Source: Costus lasius (lineage: Eukaryota; Streptophyta; Magnoliopsida; Zingiberales; Costaceae). From it: a stretch of 64,000 nt of DNA. The position numbers were made by a program, and so were the translations under genes. The stretch covers positions 3,038,001 through 3,102,000 of the forward strand of contig JANVAS020000203.1 of NCBI GenBank assembly GCA_027563935.2. Direction: 5' to 3'. The notes under the pieces were generated by a model. It searched no databases and was not told where the DNA came from. It saw only the letters and a list, made by a program, of their open reading frames with translations. Shown here one piece after another: positions 22,822 to 36,159 of the stretch; the stretch's first letter is position 1; each line of letters starts with the position of its first letter.

Positions 22822-24243
22822 ATGCCACTAAGAACCAAGGGGCTTGTCGCCAAGAGAAAAGGAAAGGCACCAGCTAAGCCTTCCTTTCCACCCAACCCAC
22901 ATGAAATTTTGTTCAGAAATGAAATTCAAACTGCAATATATAATCAACTAGTTGAGAGAAGAGTAATTGCCACCAAGTATGCTGATAAGAGAACCTTAGA
23001 GACATTGGGTTTGCATGAAGATGTCATGTGGATGTTTGAGCAAATCAAAGCCCAGAGATTCTTCCAAATGACACCACAAACATATCTACCATTGGTGCTT
23101 GAATCTCTGAGTAGTTTTGATGTGCAGCTGTATGAGTATAGTGAAAGACATGCAGATGGTTATATCACCTTCTGCATGGCTAATGTAGAAAGGCAGCTAT
23201 CCATGCAAGACTTGAGAACCATCTTCCAGTTTGGTACAGGAGGCCGCACATCAGTTTCAGTGGGGTATGCGGAGGATGTGTTTTGGAATCAAATTACTGA
23301 AGAGACCCACTTTTTAGCACATACTGCTAGAGCTTCAAAGATTTCCAATCCTTGCATCAAGTATGTTCACAGAGTTTTGGCCCACACTGTCTTTGGTAGA
23401 GGTGACAGGGATGGGATGGTGAGGCAAGCTGAGTTGTTCTTTTTATAGAGTATGCTATTTAGATATCCCTTATATGTTGCCTTTTTCTTCATGAAACACT
23501 TGGAAAAAGTTTCTAGGGCAAAGAAAGGAGCTATTGTGATAGGTGGTTTCATTACACCTATAGCCCTGTACTTAAGAGGTGAGCCATATGGGATAGAGAT
23601 TGCAAGAGGGAGTCCAAAACTTGACATGGAATCTTGTATTGCAATGAAAATGGTGATAAGAGAAGGGGATAGTTTTTCACTGATTCTTGGACCTAGAGGA
23701 CATAAGTTACCACTTCCATGCACCGAGAAGACCACAATTAGAAACCAAGAGAACTGGAGGTTGGTTTCAGAAGATGCCGACATTGCTATGCCGCCCCCTC
23801 TTAGTACCATACCACCACCACCCTGGGGTGGTAATGATGATCTTTTTGGGATGGGCATGGAGCAGCCATCTGGAGCTGCAGATTCTTCCACCCATCAGAC
23901 TTCTGATAACAGATTCTCCAGTGCCTTCGATCCCAGATTCAGATATCTTTCCACTCAGCTGTACCGACAGGAGCAGAGGATGGAAAGAGTGATGAACACA
24001 ATGAGTGACATGAGAGGTTCCATGAGCCAGATGACTGATCCTATGCATCACATGCATAAAGACATTGAAAATCTGAGTACCTATATGGAGGAGATGGGAA
24101 ACTTCTTGTATGAACGTTTCAATTTTCAGGATCCTAGGAGGAGTGGAGAGTATGGAGGACCCTAGAGAACGCCACCTATTAATCCTATGGATGCCACAGC
24201 GCAAAGCACTGAAGAGATAGGATCTGATGACAGTGAAAATTGA
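22822..24243 (+). pseudogene. A1 Athila ORF-1-like protein (two TAG stops)
   Basis: From the ATG at 22822 the frame reads a basic start (MPLRTKGLVAKRKGK), then a conserved globular part resembling the Athila ORF-1 / plant transposon protein family found 3' of pol. In-frame TAG codons interrupt at 23446-23448 and 24163-24165, with the same frame continuing to a TGA at 24241. The second part has a Pro-rich segment (PPPLSTIPPPPWGG) and Met-rich, probably coiled sequence (MERVMNTMSDMRG, near 23980-24090). The role of this protein in Athila elements is unknown; an envelope-like role has been proposed, but I see no clear membrane segment. The first stop probably replaced TGG. It is the only non-gag gene left in A1. 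Confidence 0.75.
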
Positions 24244-25403
24244 TAGAGTCTTGTAAGTATCTCTTTCCCCTTTTATCTTTTCACTTTCATTTTCTACATC
24301 TTATTGATATTTCATGTGTTGAAGGGAAGGATGCTTCTTCTGCATATCTGTGTCCGCCGTTACTACTACTCTATTTTTCATACTTATCTTTTTGATCTTC
24401 GATGGGGTTGTATAACAATATTTTGATGATATTCTATTCTTCGATAAGGTTGTATGATAATATTTTGATGATAACCTCTTCAATTTGGTTGTACACACAT
24501 AATGATATTTTTAATGATGATGAGATGATTTGTGGCTTTGAATCACTTTTAAAATTATTGATGATTGATGTTGTTGAATGAATCCAAAATTGAGACTAGA
24601 ATAAGGCCTATCATGTCAAATTTATTTCTCTTATACATATCTACTTTTGAAATTCTTCATTGGTTGAGGAGTAGGATTTTAGGGAGATATGTTGTTTGAA
24701 AATTTTGATTTAAAAGTGAAACTACTTCTTGAATAAAATCAGCATATGAGTATGAATATTTGAATTGATATTGATTGATTAGTCTAATTGAGGTTTTGTT
24801 TATTTTACTATTTGTTGGGAAAAAGAATCCAAAATCCACAAAAATAGTGAGAGACTCCCCTACTTGGCACTATGCAAAATTGACAGTGGTACCGAAGGAC
24901 ATGGGTTGAAGCCTAAAAAGATATGAATTCTATTACACTGACTATGTGGTCAGTGTACTCCGATTTTGTCACCAGAAAAAAGTTGGTAATCGAATTAGAG
25001 AATGTGATTGATGCAAAAAGAAACAAAAAGTATGTATCTATGTGGGTACATGTCATCCAAAAACAAAAACAAAAAAGAAAAATATGAGTGGAAAAAGATT
25101 TTGAATATCCTATTCCTGTAAGCAAAAGTATGATAGACCTAAACTGAAAATTGGATAAAGTCTTGAGATTGAAATTTTTCTTTTATGCAAGTTGCAAAGT
25201 TTTATTTGACTAAGTTGTGGATCTTGAGAAATAGATCTAGAAGATGATATATCTGTTTTAAAATTTTATGACGTAATTAATGAAGATTTTTCATTGGTGA
25301 TTGTATGTTAGAAATTTATTTTCCATGAGAAAGTCTATGCCTATGATCAATTTTTGAATTTTCTTGGTTTTTGCTTGAGGACAAGCAAGGTTTGAGCCTT
25401 ATG
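24244..25403 (+). other. A1 3' untranslated region
   Basis: AT-rich and without a supported gene. GCTTGAGGACAAGCAA near 25374 is a sequence seen just before the 3' LTR of Athila elements and occurs inverted in A2 (near 63528). CCCCTACTTGGCAC near 24856 is also shared, inverted, with A2. No clear polypurine tract is visible at the LTR edge. Confidence 0.65.
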
Positions 25404-27199
25404 TGTTTGATGACACCAAAATTTATCGTAATTTCTATGCCATTTTGTTGATGGTTTTGTGTCATATTCATAGACTTTGCTTATTTTTATGCTCTTTTTA
25501 TCAATATTTGCGGAATCTACACTCTTTTCTGTTTTTAATTATTTTCAAGCAAAAAGGCATGTTTTTCAGTCGATTTCGAGCAATCCAAGTGCATAATTGA
25601 ATTCACAACATCAAAAGGAGATCACACGTCAATTTCAGAAGACTTGGAGCTTCAGAGGAAATTACGGCACCCCCAATATATTCTTTACGGTACCGTAATT
25701 TGGAGGTTTTCCGGGCAGAGAATCTCATATGATTACGGCACTACCGTAAGCATCTTTACGGTGCCGTATTTTGGAGCGTTTTTGATCAGAGGATCGATGG
25801 AGATTATGGTACTACCGTAAGGAACTTTACGGTACCGTATTTCGGGTCAATTTTCAACCCGAAAGATTTAGACATTACGGCACTACCGTAAACAACGTTA
25901 CGGTACCGTAATTACGACGCTACTCGCGACTTTCCCAGTCAACTCCGAAGCCCAATTTTTGTGCGGTTGATTGCGGATGATCCAGGCACTTATATTCGAA
26001 GTTGTAAGAAGGTGAGAGGAGTCATCACCGAGACGAAGACAAGCACACAAAAAGCCCTAATTTTCGTTCACCATAGAGAGAGAAATCGCCTCACACGCCG
26101 CCGCCCTAGGTTTCACCGCCGGGAAGCGTACAGTGCATCTCCGGCCGTGAAATTTAAATGGAAGCTATGCATAGAGGGGGAGAAGAAGCACCTAAAGTTT
26201 CAATGTGAACGGAGATCAGACGGGGGAGAAATCACCAGAAAATCGAGCGTCGCCGCTGTTCGTCCAGATTACGGCCGTACCGTAATTTTCACTCCTCCTC
26301 TGTTTTGATTTTCTTCATCATGAATCATTGTAATCTTCCCTCTATGATAGCTTAAACCTCTTTTGGGACATGGGGGAGTAATTCACTTGAGTTTTAATGA
26401 GTAGATGACTATCTTTTCTATTATTTCATCTCGTTTAATCTTAGCAAGATGATTTTACTCATGTGATGTTTTGTTCTTAGACTCTCCTTAGATCTATATT
26501 ATTATTTATGTTTTATAATTTTCGCTATTGACTGAAAAGTAATAGCTTGAGAATTCGGAACCCTAGAATTGCATGATAGGAATTCCTTTTAGGTTAGTTC
26601 TTGTTTGTTTGATTCTAGTAAGCTAACTGTCATGATAATAATATAAATCTAGGATTGAGTCTAAGCTTTCAAACGTGGAGAACTTGTGCGAAAGCAAAGA
26701 TTGGAACGTTAGAGAACCTTGAGTAAAACTAGGGTTGAGATTCGGATGCACGAAAGTAATCCTTGAAATTCCACTAGAGATTATCGACTTAGAACTCGGA
26801 TGCACGAAAGTGATTCTTGAGTTCTCAGTTTGATGATTTACTTATCATTAGCATTGGGACGACTCTTGCACAAGAGCAAAGATTTATCCCTGCATGGTTG
26901 TCTGCACGAAAGTGAGATAATCCTTTTATTCAAGTAAATTGCATCTTTATCATGTTGAAATTAAACTGATGAAATCCCTATTCATGTCTAGTCATAAAAA
27001 TTAAAGTGAACGAAACCCTAGTCCCAGCTTCTCTCTCTAATAATTCCATTTCAGCGCTTTGGTCTTCGTTTGCTAGTTTGCACTTTTTCAATTTCCTAGA
27101 TAGTGAAAAATCAATTATTCGGTACTCAACAATATAGGTCCCTGTGGATTCGATACTTTCTTTATTACTTCGAGTATCCGTACACTTGCGGACACAACA
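25404..27199 (+). mobile_element. A1 3' LTR
   Basis: It starts TGTTTGATGACACC and ends GGACACAACA, about 1.8 kb; the start could be two bases earlier. Its last 360 bases match the 5' LTR remnant (529-887). Four palindrome units (25661-25915) precede a weak TATA-like CTTATATTC near 25988. Another copy of the motif is near 26269. The right flank is ATGAC, the presumed target duplication, whose partner is outside the window. Confidence 0.88.
25661..25915 (+). repeat. Palindrome array in A1 LTR (U3)
   Basis: Four units start at 25661, 25732, 25804 and 25874 (spacing 70-72 bp). A typical unit is ATTACGGCACTACCGTAA, a few bases, then TTTACGGTACCGTA. The stretches between units are not conserved, so only the palindromic cores are shared. 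Confidence 0.9.
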
Positions 27200-28215
27200 A
27201 TGACCATACCCCAAGTGTTTACCTGGTTGAGTCATGCTTGTTAGATTGAGTTAAATAAAATGTGATACATTTTCTCTAATTAAGATATAAGTTGGTAAAG
27301 AGATTATATTATATAGATACTTTGTTGTTGACACAGTTCATATGACTTAGGTAGCAATAATGTGTTGCTAGTTACCACTCACTGCTTGTGATGAATTGTT
27401 TGGTAATCATCATTGCTAATGTTATTATAGGGTCACACACCTAGACACTTGAATTCTTATACTGATCAGATAGCTTTGGATCAAATTATGATATAATTTG
27501 AGTCCATTTGGGAGTTAGATGGATCAAGATCAAAGTAGGATCAAGATTGATTGAACCAATAGTTCATATCGATTGATTTGCATAGAGTTTAGGGCTGGGC
27601 ACCTGATCTAAATGACCTAGATATCAAGATTAATTGAACAAATGGTTCATATCAATTGATCTGTGTAGAGATCAGGGCTAGGCACCTAATCTAAATGACC
27701 TAGATCACATCATTGAGCTTTGGGCCATTGGAGCTAAGGAGAAAGCAGCCTAGGTGCTTATAGGCATCTATATATAAATGCTATTGCTAGGGCTTGACCC
27801 TGTGGCTTGTTGTCTAGTAGAGGCACCGACCATGCTACCATCTATAAATAAGTAGGCAGGTAGCCCAAGTGCATAAACATTATGTATGCCAAACCTTGAG
27901 CATCTTCCTCTACTTCCTCTTTTCTTTGGCTACCATTCCCTCCTTTATTTGTGCCTCTCACCTTCTTGTTGGTGCAAGCATTGAGGATATCCTAGGCATG
28001 GATCCACTCTCTAGGGGCTAGCACTAGGCGTGGAGTAGAAGTGATCTCAAGGAGTCCATTGTTTATACACATATAGAGGGCACATGCTTAGGTGTCTCCA
28101 TCATCGTGACCACTATCCTCGAGGCACACTTCAAAGGTATAACCTCTAAACACATCCATTTCATTCTCAGTTGGATCCTCTAGCATGGAAATTAGTTTCA
28201 GGATTACTTCCATTT
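27200..28215 (+). mobile_element. F: diverged family-A LTR, main fragment
   Basis: The order of modules matches the + strand family-A LTR at 21470-22791, including GACTTAGGTAGCAATAATG and GCTAGCACTAGGCGTGGA, with many changes. It is cut on the left by A1 and on the right by E at 28216; it continues at 60690. No coding region. Confidence 0.7.
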
Positions 28216-30136
28216 TGTTGGAAAATTGCAGGCTATTTTAAAATTTAAACAACAGTGAAAGCGAAGCCCGAAACTAATTTCCACAAAGCAATAGAGGTTC
28301 CATACGAGGGAATCAATGGATGTGTCAAAGCAATACCTTAAGAGCATGCTGAGAGGTTGTTGATGATAACTGGATGAAGTACCCAAGCATGCGCCCTATA
28401 TACATATCACACACACGGACTCCTCAAGATCTCTTCTATCCATGCCTGGTGCCCAAGCATGGTCCCTTGGGCGCCAAGTCAAAATTGAGCCTTCACTAAT
28501 GTTGATTTCTAATTGACATGAGATGCATAATGCATCAAGGTCAACCAAGGTCAAAATATGGTCACCTAGAGGTCAACAGAGGTCAAGTAAAGCCATGCCC
28601 CAAAATGATAGTAATGCAAGTATCATTTTATTCTCCCTCTCTATGATGAGCTATAGCTCATCTGATAACATTTCTCTCCCAATCAAACTCGAATCATAAC
28701 ATGACTCGATCTATGACTATCTAATTAATATGAGATCTCAAGTGTCAAGGTATGAAGCCCTATAGGTTTCATCTAACATTGGCAGTGATAATCTAATGAT
28801 CGTTACAAGAAGTGAGTGTTGGTGTATATGCCCTAGGACCTATGGCTGGTCCAATATGTGTCATATTTATTCGTGATATTCCACATATCTTGGCATTGTC
28901 GTTATTGTGCATTTGTTATATCTGTATCATATGTACATTTGTATAAGTAATGTCCTTGGAGATATATTTTATCTAATCTCAGAGATTGTCCCTGGTCGAG
29001 TACCATAGTGGATATGAGACATCTATGGTATATGTGAGATTGTATATGTGTGGGTTGAGCACGTGTTGCTAACGTAGACATATGGGTATATCAAGGTAGA
29101 TATACTGGACCGACCCGCCATGAGGATTTGACTTGGTGTCTCAAGTTAAATCTCACAATGACAGAGGTACATTTGTCCTTGCCTTGAGGTCATTGATATC
29201 TCTATATGGTTAGTGGTACACTTTGATATAACCTAACGCTCCACCATAGTAGGGGAGTCAAAATGGTTGTTATTGAGTATATCATAAGCCATAGGAGAGG
29301 TTCAATGAGCCAAGACAAGATTTGCCCCTTCCTTAATGGGAAGCTTGATGTCCTTAGCCCCCCCCCCCCCCCCCATAGAAGCATGCTTGAAAGTGTATGG
29401 TCATACTCAAGTGAGAACTTGATTTAGTCATGACTATTAGATTGGGTCAAATAAGTGTGACACACTTGTCCAATCAGGATATTAACTTCACAAAAGGACT
29501 AAAGTGTACGAGTACTTTGTCGTAGTTTAGGGGCTATCGATGATGACATCTATTTTGATGACTTGGGTAGCAATGATGTCCTGCTAGGTGTCACTCATTG
29601 CTTGTGATGATATGAGGTTATCACTGCCAACGTTTGAAGTTGAGGTCTTATACTGATCGGATAGCCTTAGATCGAATCATTGTATGATGGTTCGGATCGT
29701 TCTAGGAGACTAGTACTTTGAGATTGCTTCTATGGGGATGAGATTTTATTTAGTTCATATTTGACCAGTAGTTGACTTCTAGTGGACTACGCTTGACCTC
29801 TATTGACCTAGGTGGTCAAAATGAGTCAAATAAGGGTCTTAGTGCAAGTTTGAACTTGGCACTTGAGTCACGAATAAATAAAATTATTAATTAGTAAGAG
29901 AAATTTTCTCTTAGCTGATTAAGATGGCTAGGTGCATTTACATTAATTATATTAATATAATTAATGATAAAACTTGGTCTATTCACCTATTTGGATAAAT
30001 ATTAATATATTTATTCTAAATTAGCCTAAGCGCCTACATATATGGTCAAATATATATTATATGGTTTTATTTATGCTTGGCGCCTAATTAAATAAAATAT
30101 ATCTATTCCTAGGCTCATGCAAGATAAATAAAGACC

Positions 30137-30140
<4 letters not shown>

Positions 30141-30182
<42 letters not shown>
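30141..30182. repeat. (TA)n microsatellite
   Basis: About 21 uninterrupted TA repeats within D. Confidence 0.95.
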
Positions 30183-30188
<6 letters not shown>

Positions 30189-30290
30189 CTAAAATAACAC
30201 TATGTCTTGTTATTATAAATGTAAGAGTTATTTTGAGGATTAGACCATGCAAGTTGCGCCTATAGCATTGCTGATGGAGCATGTTATAGG

Positions 30291-30557
30291 AGGAGTGGTC
30301 CTTATATGCTGTACTCTAAGGTGGTGGAACTTATGACGCGGAAAATGTGAGAGGGGCGTTCAGAGGGAAACCAGCGATGGAAATATGATGAAAACCTATC
30401 AGAATACTTATTGAGCAATATCGAAAGCACTGAGAAACCACGGCTTAACTCAAATAAACTACTAGCCTCTCGCATGAGCCAATCTTAATCAAGTGCAGCG
30501 ATAAGCAAACACAGTGGAGTGACGGATCAAGCCTCAACCATCCGCCCTAGGCACATC
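30291..30557. other. Unassigned sequence left of C2
   Basis: It does not match family A, family B or the gypsy LTRs here. It probably belongs with 45618-46657 on the other side of C2, because C2 has exact target duplications. No gene is seen. Confidence 0.5.
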
Positions 30558-32229
30558 TGAAAGTTCCATTAAAGGGGGCAAAACCCTAATAGGCGCATAT
30601 CAGAGGTTTTGCATTGAGCGGAAGCTAGGGTTTCTAAAGGATCGGTTTGCATGTCATATAATCAACTTGAAGATTGTATAGATCAACACAAGGATCATAC
30701 CATTGCCATTGCTTGGATGGCGGCTTGGAAGAAGAGGGCGAGCGGCTCTCCTCCAAAGGTGACGCACACAAGGTGAAGATGACTACTTCCTTGGCGTCTT
30801 TGTGCTAGCAAAGCTTCAAGGTTTCCCTTCGTGAAGGAGATGAGAGATGTCTCTTGGTTTTGTTCTCTTCCCTTTGCGTGAAGTCTCACCACCACACGAG
30901 AGAGGTCGAGAGAGGAGAAGATGGCGACAAGAGAAGCGTTGCTCTTCGAATGTGGAGGCGTTCCACATTTTGGAAAAACCGATTTCCAAAAATAGCAAGC
31001 CACTACTTCAACGCAAGATGCGTTTACCCCAATCGCAACTTTCTCCCTTGACTTGAACCATGCGCTCACACTAAGTGAACCGGTTCAATTTCATTTAGTT
31101 CAAAGACCAAATTAAACCAAGCATTGGTCTAGATCAAATTAAACCATAAGGCTCAAGATCTAACCGTACATCTCTTAATGCTCTTGATCTCACCGATCTA
31201 GCATCAATTCTCTCGATCGAAGCTTACCAATCTCAAGCTCTAATCAATCAAACATGATCAGACCAGATCTCACTTACAATCAGAGTTTAAACTCCTTTAA
31301 ACTGAACCAAAACAATTCAGTCCACACGATCTGACATAAGTAAGCCATATCATCAAATTGTGCGACCCTAAGGGTTTCCTTTAAATGTCGGTAACGATAA
31401 CTTACGTTATCACGATCAGTGAGGGGTATCTAGCAACACATCACTATCTCCCGATATAAAGGAAAGAGTCTTCCAAGACTACACCCAAACCACAGCACAA
31501 GTGTGAACCCAAGTCACTTGACATATGTGTTTCCTTTGCCACTGGATGTTCTTATTGGACAAACGTGTCAAGCCTGTAATTCCAATATGATGAGAGTGGT
31601 TAGATCAGATGAACATAGTCATCTGGGTATGGCCATACACTTTCTCAACCATCTCATCCAGGGGGCCCCTTCAGAACATCACACTCCAAACAAGGAGACG
31701 GCAATCCTATATCTATCACTAGTGCCCTAACATGACTCATGCTCACTATCCAAGATAGTCTATAACCATTATGTTTCAAATGATATTGAACTACCTCAAA
31801 ACAATGCCAATCATCATTTAGAAACACAAGTGATCTCAAGTCAGAGGAAATATGCCACTTGTTTGCATATAAGGATTATTCACATTGTGACAAGCAATCG
31901 AATATCCTAAGTAGGGTCTGTCCAGTACATCCAATGTACCCATGAGTCTACATCTTATTCCATGCTCGAAGCATCCTATAAGATTAGAACACATATTAGT
32001 CTCAATCATATCAAGGCTGTCTCATGTTCACCAAGATATCTCGACTAAGGACAAAACTGCATGTCAGCCAAGCTGAACAGCATTGAGACATTATTTAGAA
32101 GTATACATATTGCAGCAGATAATGTAACAACCTGAATAACAACCATTGCCTTTATAAACATAGAGTTTATACATGATACTGATAACAACCCAAGGCCTCA
32201 AACATTAGCCTTAAGGGCATACCCCAACA
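30558..32229 (-). repeat. C2 3' LTR
   Basis: The plus strand starts TGAAAGTTCCATTAAAGG and ends CATACCCCAACA. It matches 43941-45612 throughout its length and is distinct from the inner LTR at 34441, so it belongs to C2 rather than to the inner element. AAGTGCAAGTGGGAGAT, the polypurine region, is adjacent on the minus strand (32230-32246). Confidence 0.9.
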
Positions 32230-32249
32230 ATCTCCCACTTGCACTTAAT

Positions 32250-32609
32250 CTAATGGTTGAGAAATCTCAAACCCATATTATAGCGTTCAGTCCTCGCCTG
32301 TGCAGCATACAGCATCTTGAGGTTTGCTATAATTTCTATAGTAGACATATCCTCATGCTGACGCTGCAGTGGTGGCGTCATAGACGCTAGCATCAGGCAA
32401 GCAACATCAATGCTATCATTGACATGCTTTTCATAGGCATCGCGAACCGCCCTTGCGGCGTTCGCAGCGGGTTGAGGCGGTATGGCCGTCTCGAGGACAT
32501 ACAGTTTCCTCTCAGCCTTAAGAACGATCTTAAGGTGTCCGAACCAGTCTGAGAAGTTTGGCCCAGCAAACTTCTCCCTTTCCAGTAGGGATCGTACATT
32601 GAAGCTCAT
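32250..32609 (-). pseudogene. Fused gag start and pol tail, deletion product
   Basis: 119 residues from an ATG at 32609. Residues 1-110 match the Gag N-terminus of C3. The last nine, NMGLRFLNH, match the final residues of the C3 polyprotein, so about 1175 residues between are gone. The join falls near 32273 and shares ATAAT between both parents. The frame is intact, so a short Gag-like peptide is possible, but it lacks the zinc knuckle and all enzymes. The gag part belongs to the inner element with the LTR at 34441-36159; the tail belongs to C2. Confidence 0.85.
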
Positions 32610-34440
32610 GGTGTTCGTTGCTGCAGGAATCTACAACAATGCAAGAACAGCAAGGTCAGTATCAATGTCCAGAATCAATCCAGGACTTAAGAATGATTCT
32701 TTTCTCACTATTTTATCTGGCTGAAAAATCCAGCAAAACAGCCCGAAAGAGTAACACTCTTTTAGTGAGATGGGATCCAGATTTCATACTTGGTCTCCGC
32801 GTCCCGCTCAGGCGAGATAAGATGCACAGAGAGTACAAGCACTAATTTCTGGTAGGCAATCCCTGCCAATCGCCAACCCGTGCGATTCCCCATCATCTGG
32901 GCAATCCAGCAGACTGTGCCAACTGAGTTGGTACAACACAGTCTCTGATCCCTCAGATGGCTGCCTCCATGTGCTACCATATGCGCCACATATGCAGCCC
33001 ACATGGTCAAGCTGACCTGACCTACTCCCTGGACCACCACGTGCTATGCTGAGCAACGAGAAGCGATAAATCCCTTCTCTGTAACACGCAGGTGAAATCA
33101 CACACCGTCTGAAGATAGATGGACATGCCCACTGAGTGGGTACAACACGGCTCCAACGATAGTCAGAACAGTGAGGTTTCGCGTCAGAAGGCTTACGTGC
33201 TTGATATTTTAGCATTGGATTTTAACGGTCTTTTATCCTCTTAACTATCATGCAAACCCTATGGTGATAGCAGAAGATAAATAACTCATGCAATTCTAAT
33301 TATAAACGATAAGTAGAAAACATGCTGATCTTATGTGGTAAAAGCCCATTAACCCTAAGTAAGACCTTAATTTTCACTTAAGTCTTCACTTGAGCTTCCT
33401 TCATGGGTCTTTTATCTTCTCTGGCCCAACCTAGGGCCCAAGCGCCTAATGCAGCTCAGGTGCGCCCACCAGGTGAATGCGCCTGTCATAGGGTCGAACC
33501 CTAGACCTCCCACCTGGTCAAGCCTCTGCTGCATGCGCTTCTGCCAACTGTGTTCTGTGCTCATGTCTGATTAAACTTACAATTTAATCTATCTAGACAT
33601 GCTTGACTCGCAGGTCAATTATACAATAAATTAATCAAAATGTGATGCGCAGATCACAAATATATTAATTTACAATTTTAATCCAGGCACGCAGGCCCCA
33701 GCACAGCACACATTAACACGAGCAGCCCACATAAGATTAAATAAACAAGCACATGCCATCCAATTAACATGTGATCCATTAATAAGAAAATAACATTTTT
33801 GAAAACCCCATTGGCATCAATTTTAGTTTTCTTATATGCCCTACAACCTTACAACGGTCCATTAATAGGGATCCACTCATCCATCTAGTCAGATCCACTG
33901 CCCTTGCATGCACCAAGTCCTAACTGACTTGAGTTGACCTAATGGTCAACCATGCATGCGCAAAGGGCTGAACAACCCTCATGAGTTTCGGCAAGCGGGT
34001 GTGACCCCGGGCCTAACTCATGTGCGTTCAGTAGCCGTCTCAACCAGACCTCGCTACACGCCCTTGATGCAGTCGACCTATAGCCACCTCGTGCTTGCGC
34101 ACAGGTGCTATCTGGTCAACCCATCTAGGCTGTCAGATGGTCTGATCAGACTATTTGGATCTAACCTAGAAGATGATTTCAACCCTATCAACCCATCTAA
34201 GGGTTTAAAGTAGAGGCACCTTAGATCTAATGAGGCGCGCAAGATCCTTTGTTTTGTCAAAAACAACATGTAAGAAGCGCCAACAAACATGCGCCATGAA
34301 TCATTAAACATACATCTAAGTTCTCAAACTAGCATGTAGTTTTTCGGCATGTTATTAGATCTACTCTTTGCAAACGCAAACAAGGATCACATATAAGCAA
34401 TCATATGAATCAAGCAATAACCGCATGCTCTGATACCAAT
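32610..34440 (-). other. Leader of inner copia, with tRNA-iMet primer site
   Basis: This non-coding leader is homologous to 56624-58552 in C3. Read on the minus strand, TGGTATCAGAGC (34427-34438) follows the LTR at 34441. Open frames here are not conserved as proteins. Confidence 0.8.
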
Positions 34441-36159
34441 TGTAGGGGTCCCCTTCAAGGGGGAGCGCAAGGGGGTGAAACCCTAAAGGGGCGCATATCA
34501 AGATTTTCATAGCAGAAGCTAGGGTTTCCTTGGGATCATTTGAAGAGACATATGATCAACTTGTCGAAAACTTGCAAGTATGAATGAAAGATCATACCAT
34601 AGCCATTGTGTGAGTGGTGTCTTGGAATCAAGAGAACAAAATTGATCTCCTCCAAACGGTGCGCACACAAGATGAAGTCGGCTACTCTTTGAGATCCTTG
34701 TGCTAGCAAGATTCATCAAAGGTGCTTGTCGTATGGAAGGGAAGAGAACTTCTTGCTTGGCGAGAGCTCCTTCTCTTCTTTGCGTGAATGGATCACCACC
34801 GAAAGGAGAGAGCCGTTCCCAAGAGATGATCGGCTAGAGTGTAACCTTCCACACTAATGTGGAGGCGTTACTTACATTCCATTTGGAAACCGACTTCCCA
34901 AAATGGTAAGTACTTCAAAGCCATATGCGTTCACATCAAGTGAACCATCGAATCTTCTCTTTGAACCAAGCGTTCACATAGTGAACCGGTTCATTGATTT
35001 GGTTCAAATGTATTTGGTTCAAAGACCAAATCAAACCAAGCCAAGCCATGGTATAGACCTTCTATGAACCAAATGGCTCATGATCTAACCGTTCATATCC
35101 TGATGCTCTTGATCTCACCGATCTAGCATCCAATCTCTCGATCGAAGCTTACCGATCTCAAACCCTAATCAATCAAACATGATCAGACCAGATCTCACTT
35201 ACAATCAGAGACTAAATCCCTTTAAACTGAACCCAAACAATTCAGTCCACACGATCTGACTCAAGTAAGCCATATCATCAAATTGTGCGACCCTGAGGGT
35301 TTCCTTTAAATGTCGGTAATGATAACTTACGTTATCACGATCAGTGAGGGGTATCTAGCAACACATCACTGTCTCCCGATATAAAGGAAAGAGTCTTCCA
35401 AGACTACACCCAAACCACAGCACAAGTGTGAATCCACTTCACTCGGCATACATGTTTCCTTTGCCACTGGATGTTCTTATTGGACAAGCGTGTCAAGCCT
35501 GTAGCTCCAATATGATGAGCATGATTAGATCAGATGAACATAGTCACCTGGGTATGGCCATACACTTTCTCAATCATCTCATTCGGGGGGGGGCCCTTTA
35601 GAACATCACACTCCTTAAACAAGGAGACGGCAATCCTGTATCTATAACTAGTGTCCTAACCTGACTCATGATCATCATCCAAGATAGTCTATAACCATTA
35701 TGTTTCAAATGATATTGAACTACCTCAAAACAATGACAATCATCATTTAGAAACACAAGTGATCTCAAGTCAGAGGACATGTGCCACTTGTTGCAAACAA
35801 GGATTATTCACATTGTGACAAGCAATTGAATATCCTAGTAGGGTCTGTCCAGTACATCCAATGTACCCATGAGTCTACATCTTATTCCATGCTTGAAGCA
35901 TCCTATAAGATTAGAACACATATTAGTCTCAATCATATCAAGGCTGTCTCATGTTCACCAAGATATCTCGACTAAGGACTTAACTGCATGTCAGCCTAGC
36001 TGAACAGCATTGAGACATTATTCAGAAGTATACTTATTGCAGCAGACAATGTAACAAACTGAATAACAACCATTGCCTTTATAAACATAAGAGTTTATAT
36101 ACAAGATACTGATAGAATCCCAAGGCCTCAAACATTAGCCTTAAGGGCATACCCCAACA
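34441..36159 (-). mobile_element. Inner copia 5' LTR, inserted in C2 pol
   Basis: 1719 bp; the plus strand starts TGTAGGGGTCCCCTTCAAGG and ends CATACCCCAACA. It belongs to a family-B subfamily different from the C2 LTRs. Its right edge abuts C2 pol at the codons for ASAIG (residue 1076 in C3). The partner 3' LTR and the left target duplication were removed by the deletion at about 32273. The right-hand duplication is presumably ccaat (36160-36164). Confidence 0.82.

Noticed and set aside
22515..22877. Possible gene before A1 ORF-1
   Set aside because: It spans the end of a family-A LTR and its target duplication.
25661..25915. CRISPR-like regular array
   Set aside because: The genome is a plant; cores are short palindromes with variants, spacers are short and unrelated, and no cas genes exist. 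It is an LTR repeat.
26150..26308. C-terminal part of a 115-residue frame (25961-26308) in the A1 3' LTR
   Set aside because: It lies wholly in LTR sequence downstream of the TATA-like site and has no domain or support from the other LTR.
31503..31839. Short frames of 60-75 residues on both strands, repeated at 44886-45222 and similar at 52158-52535 and 59683-60060
   Set aside because: They recur in every family-B LTR and exist on both strands of the same segment. They are LTR sequence, not conserved proteins.
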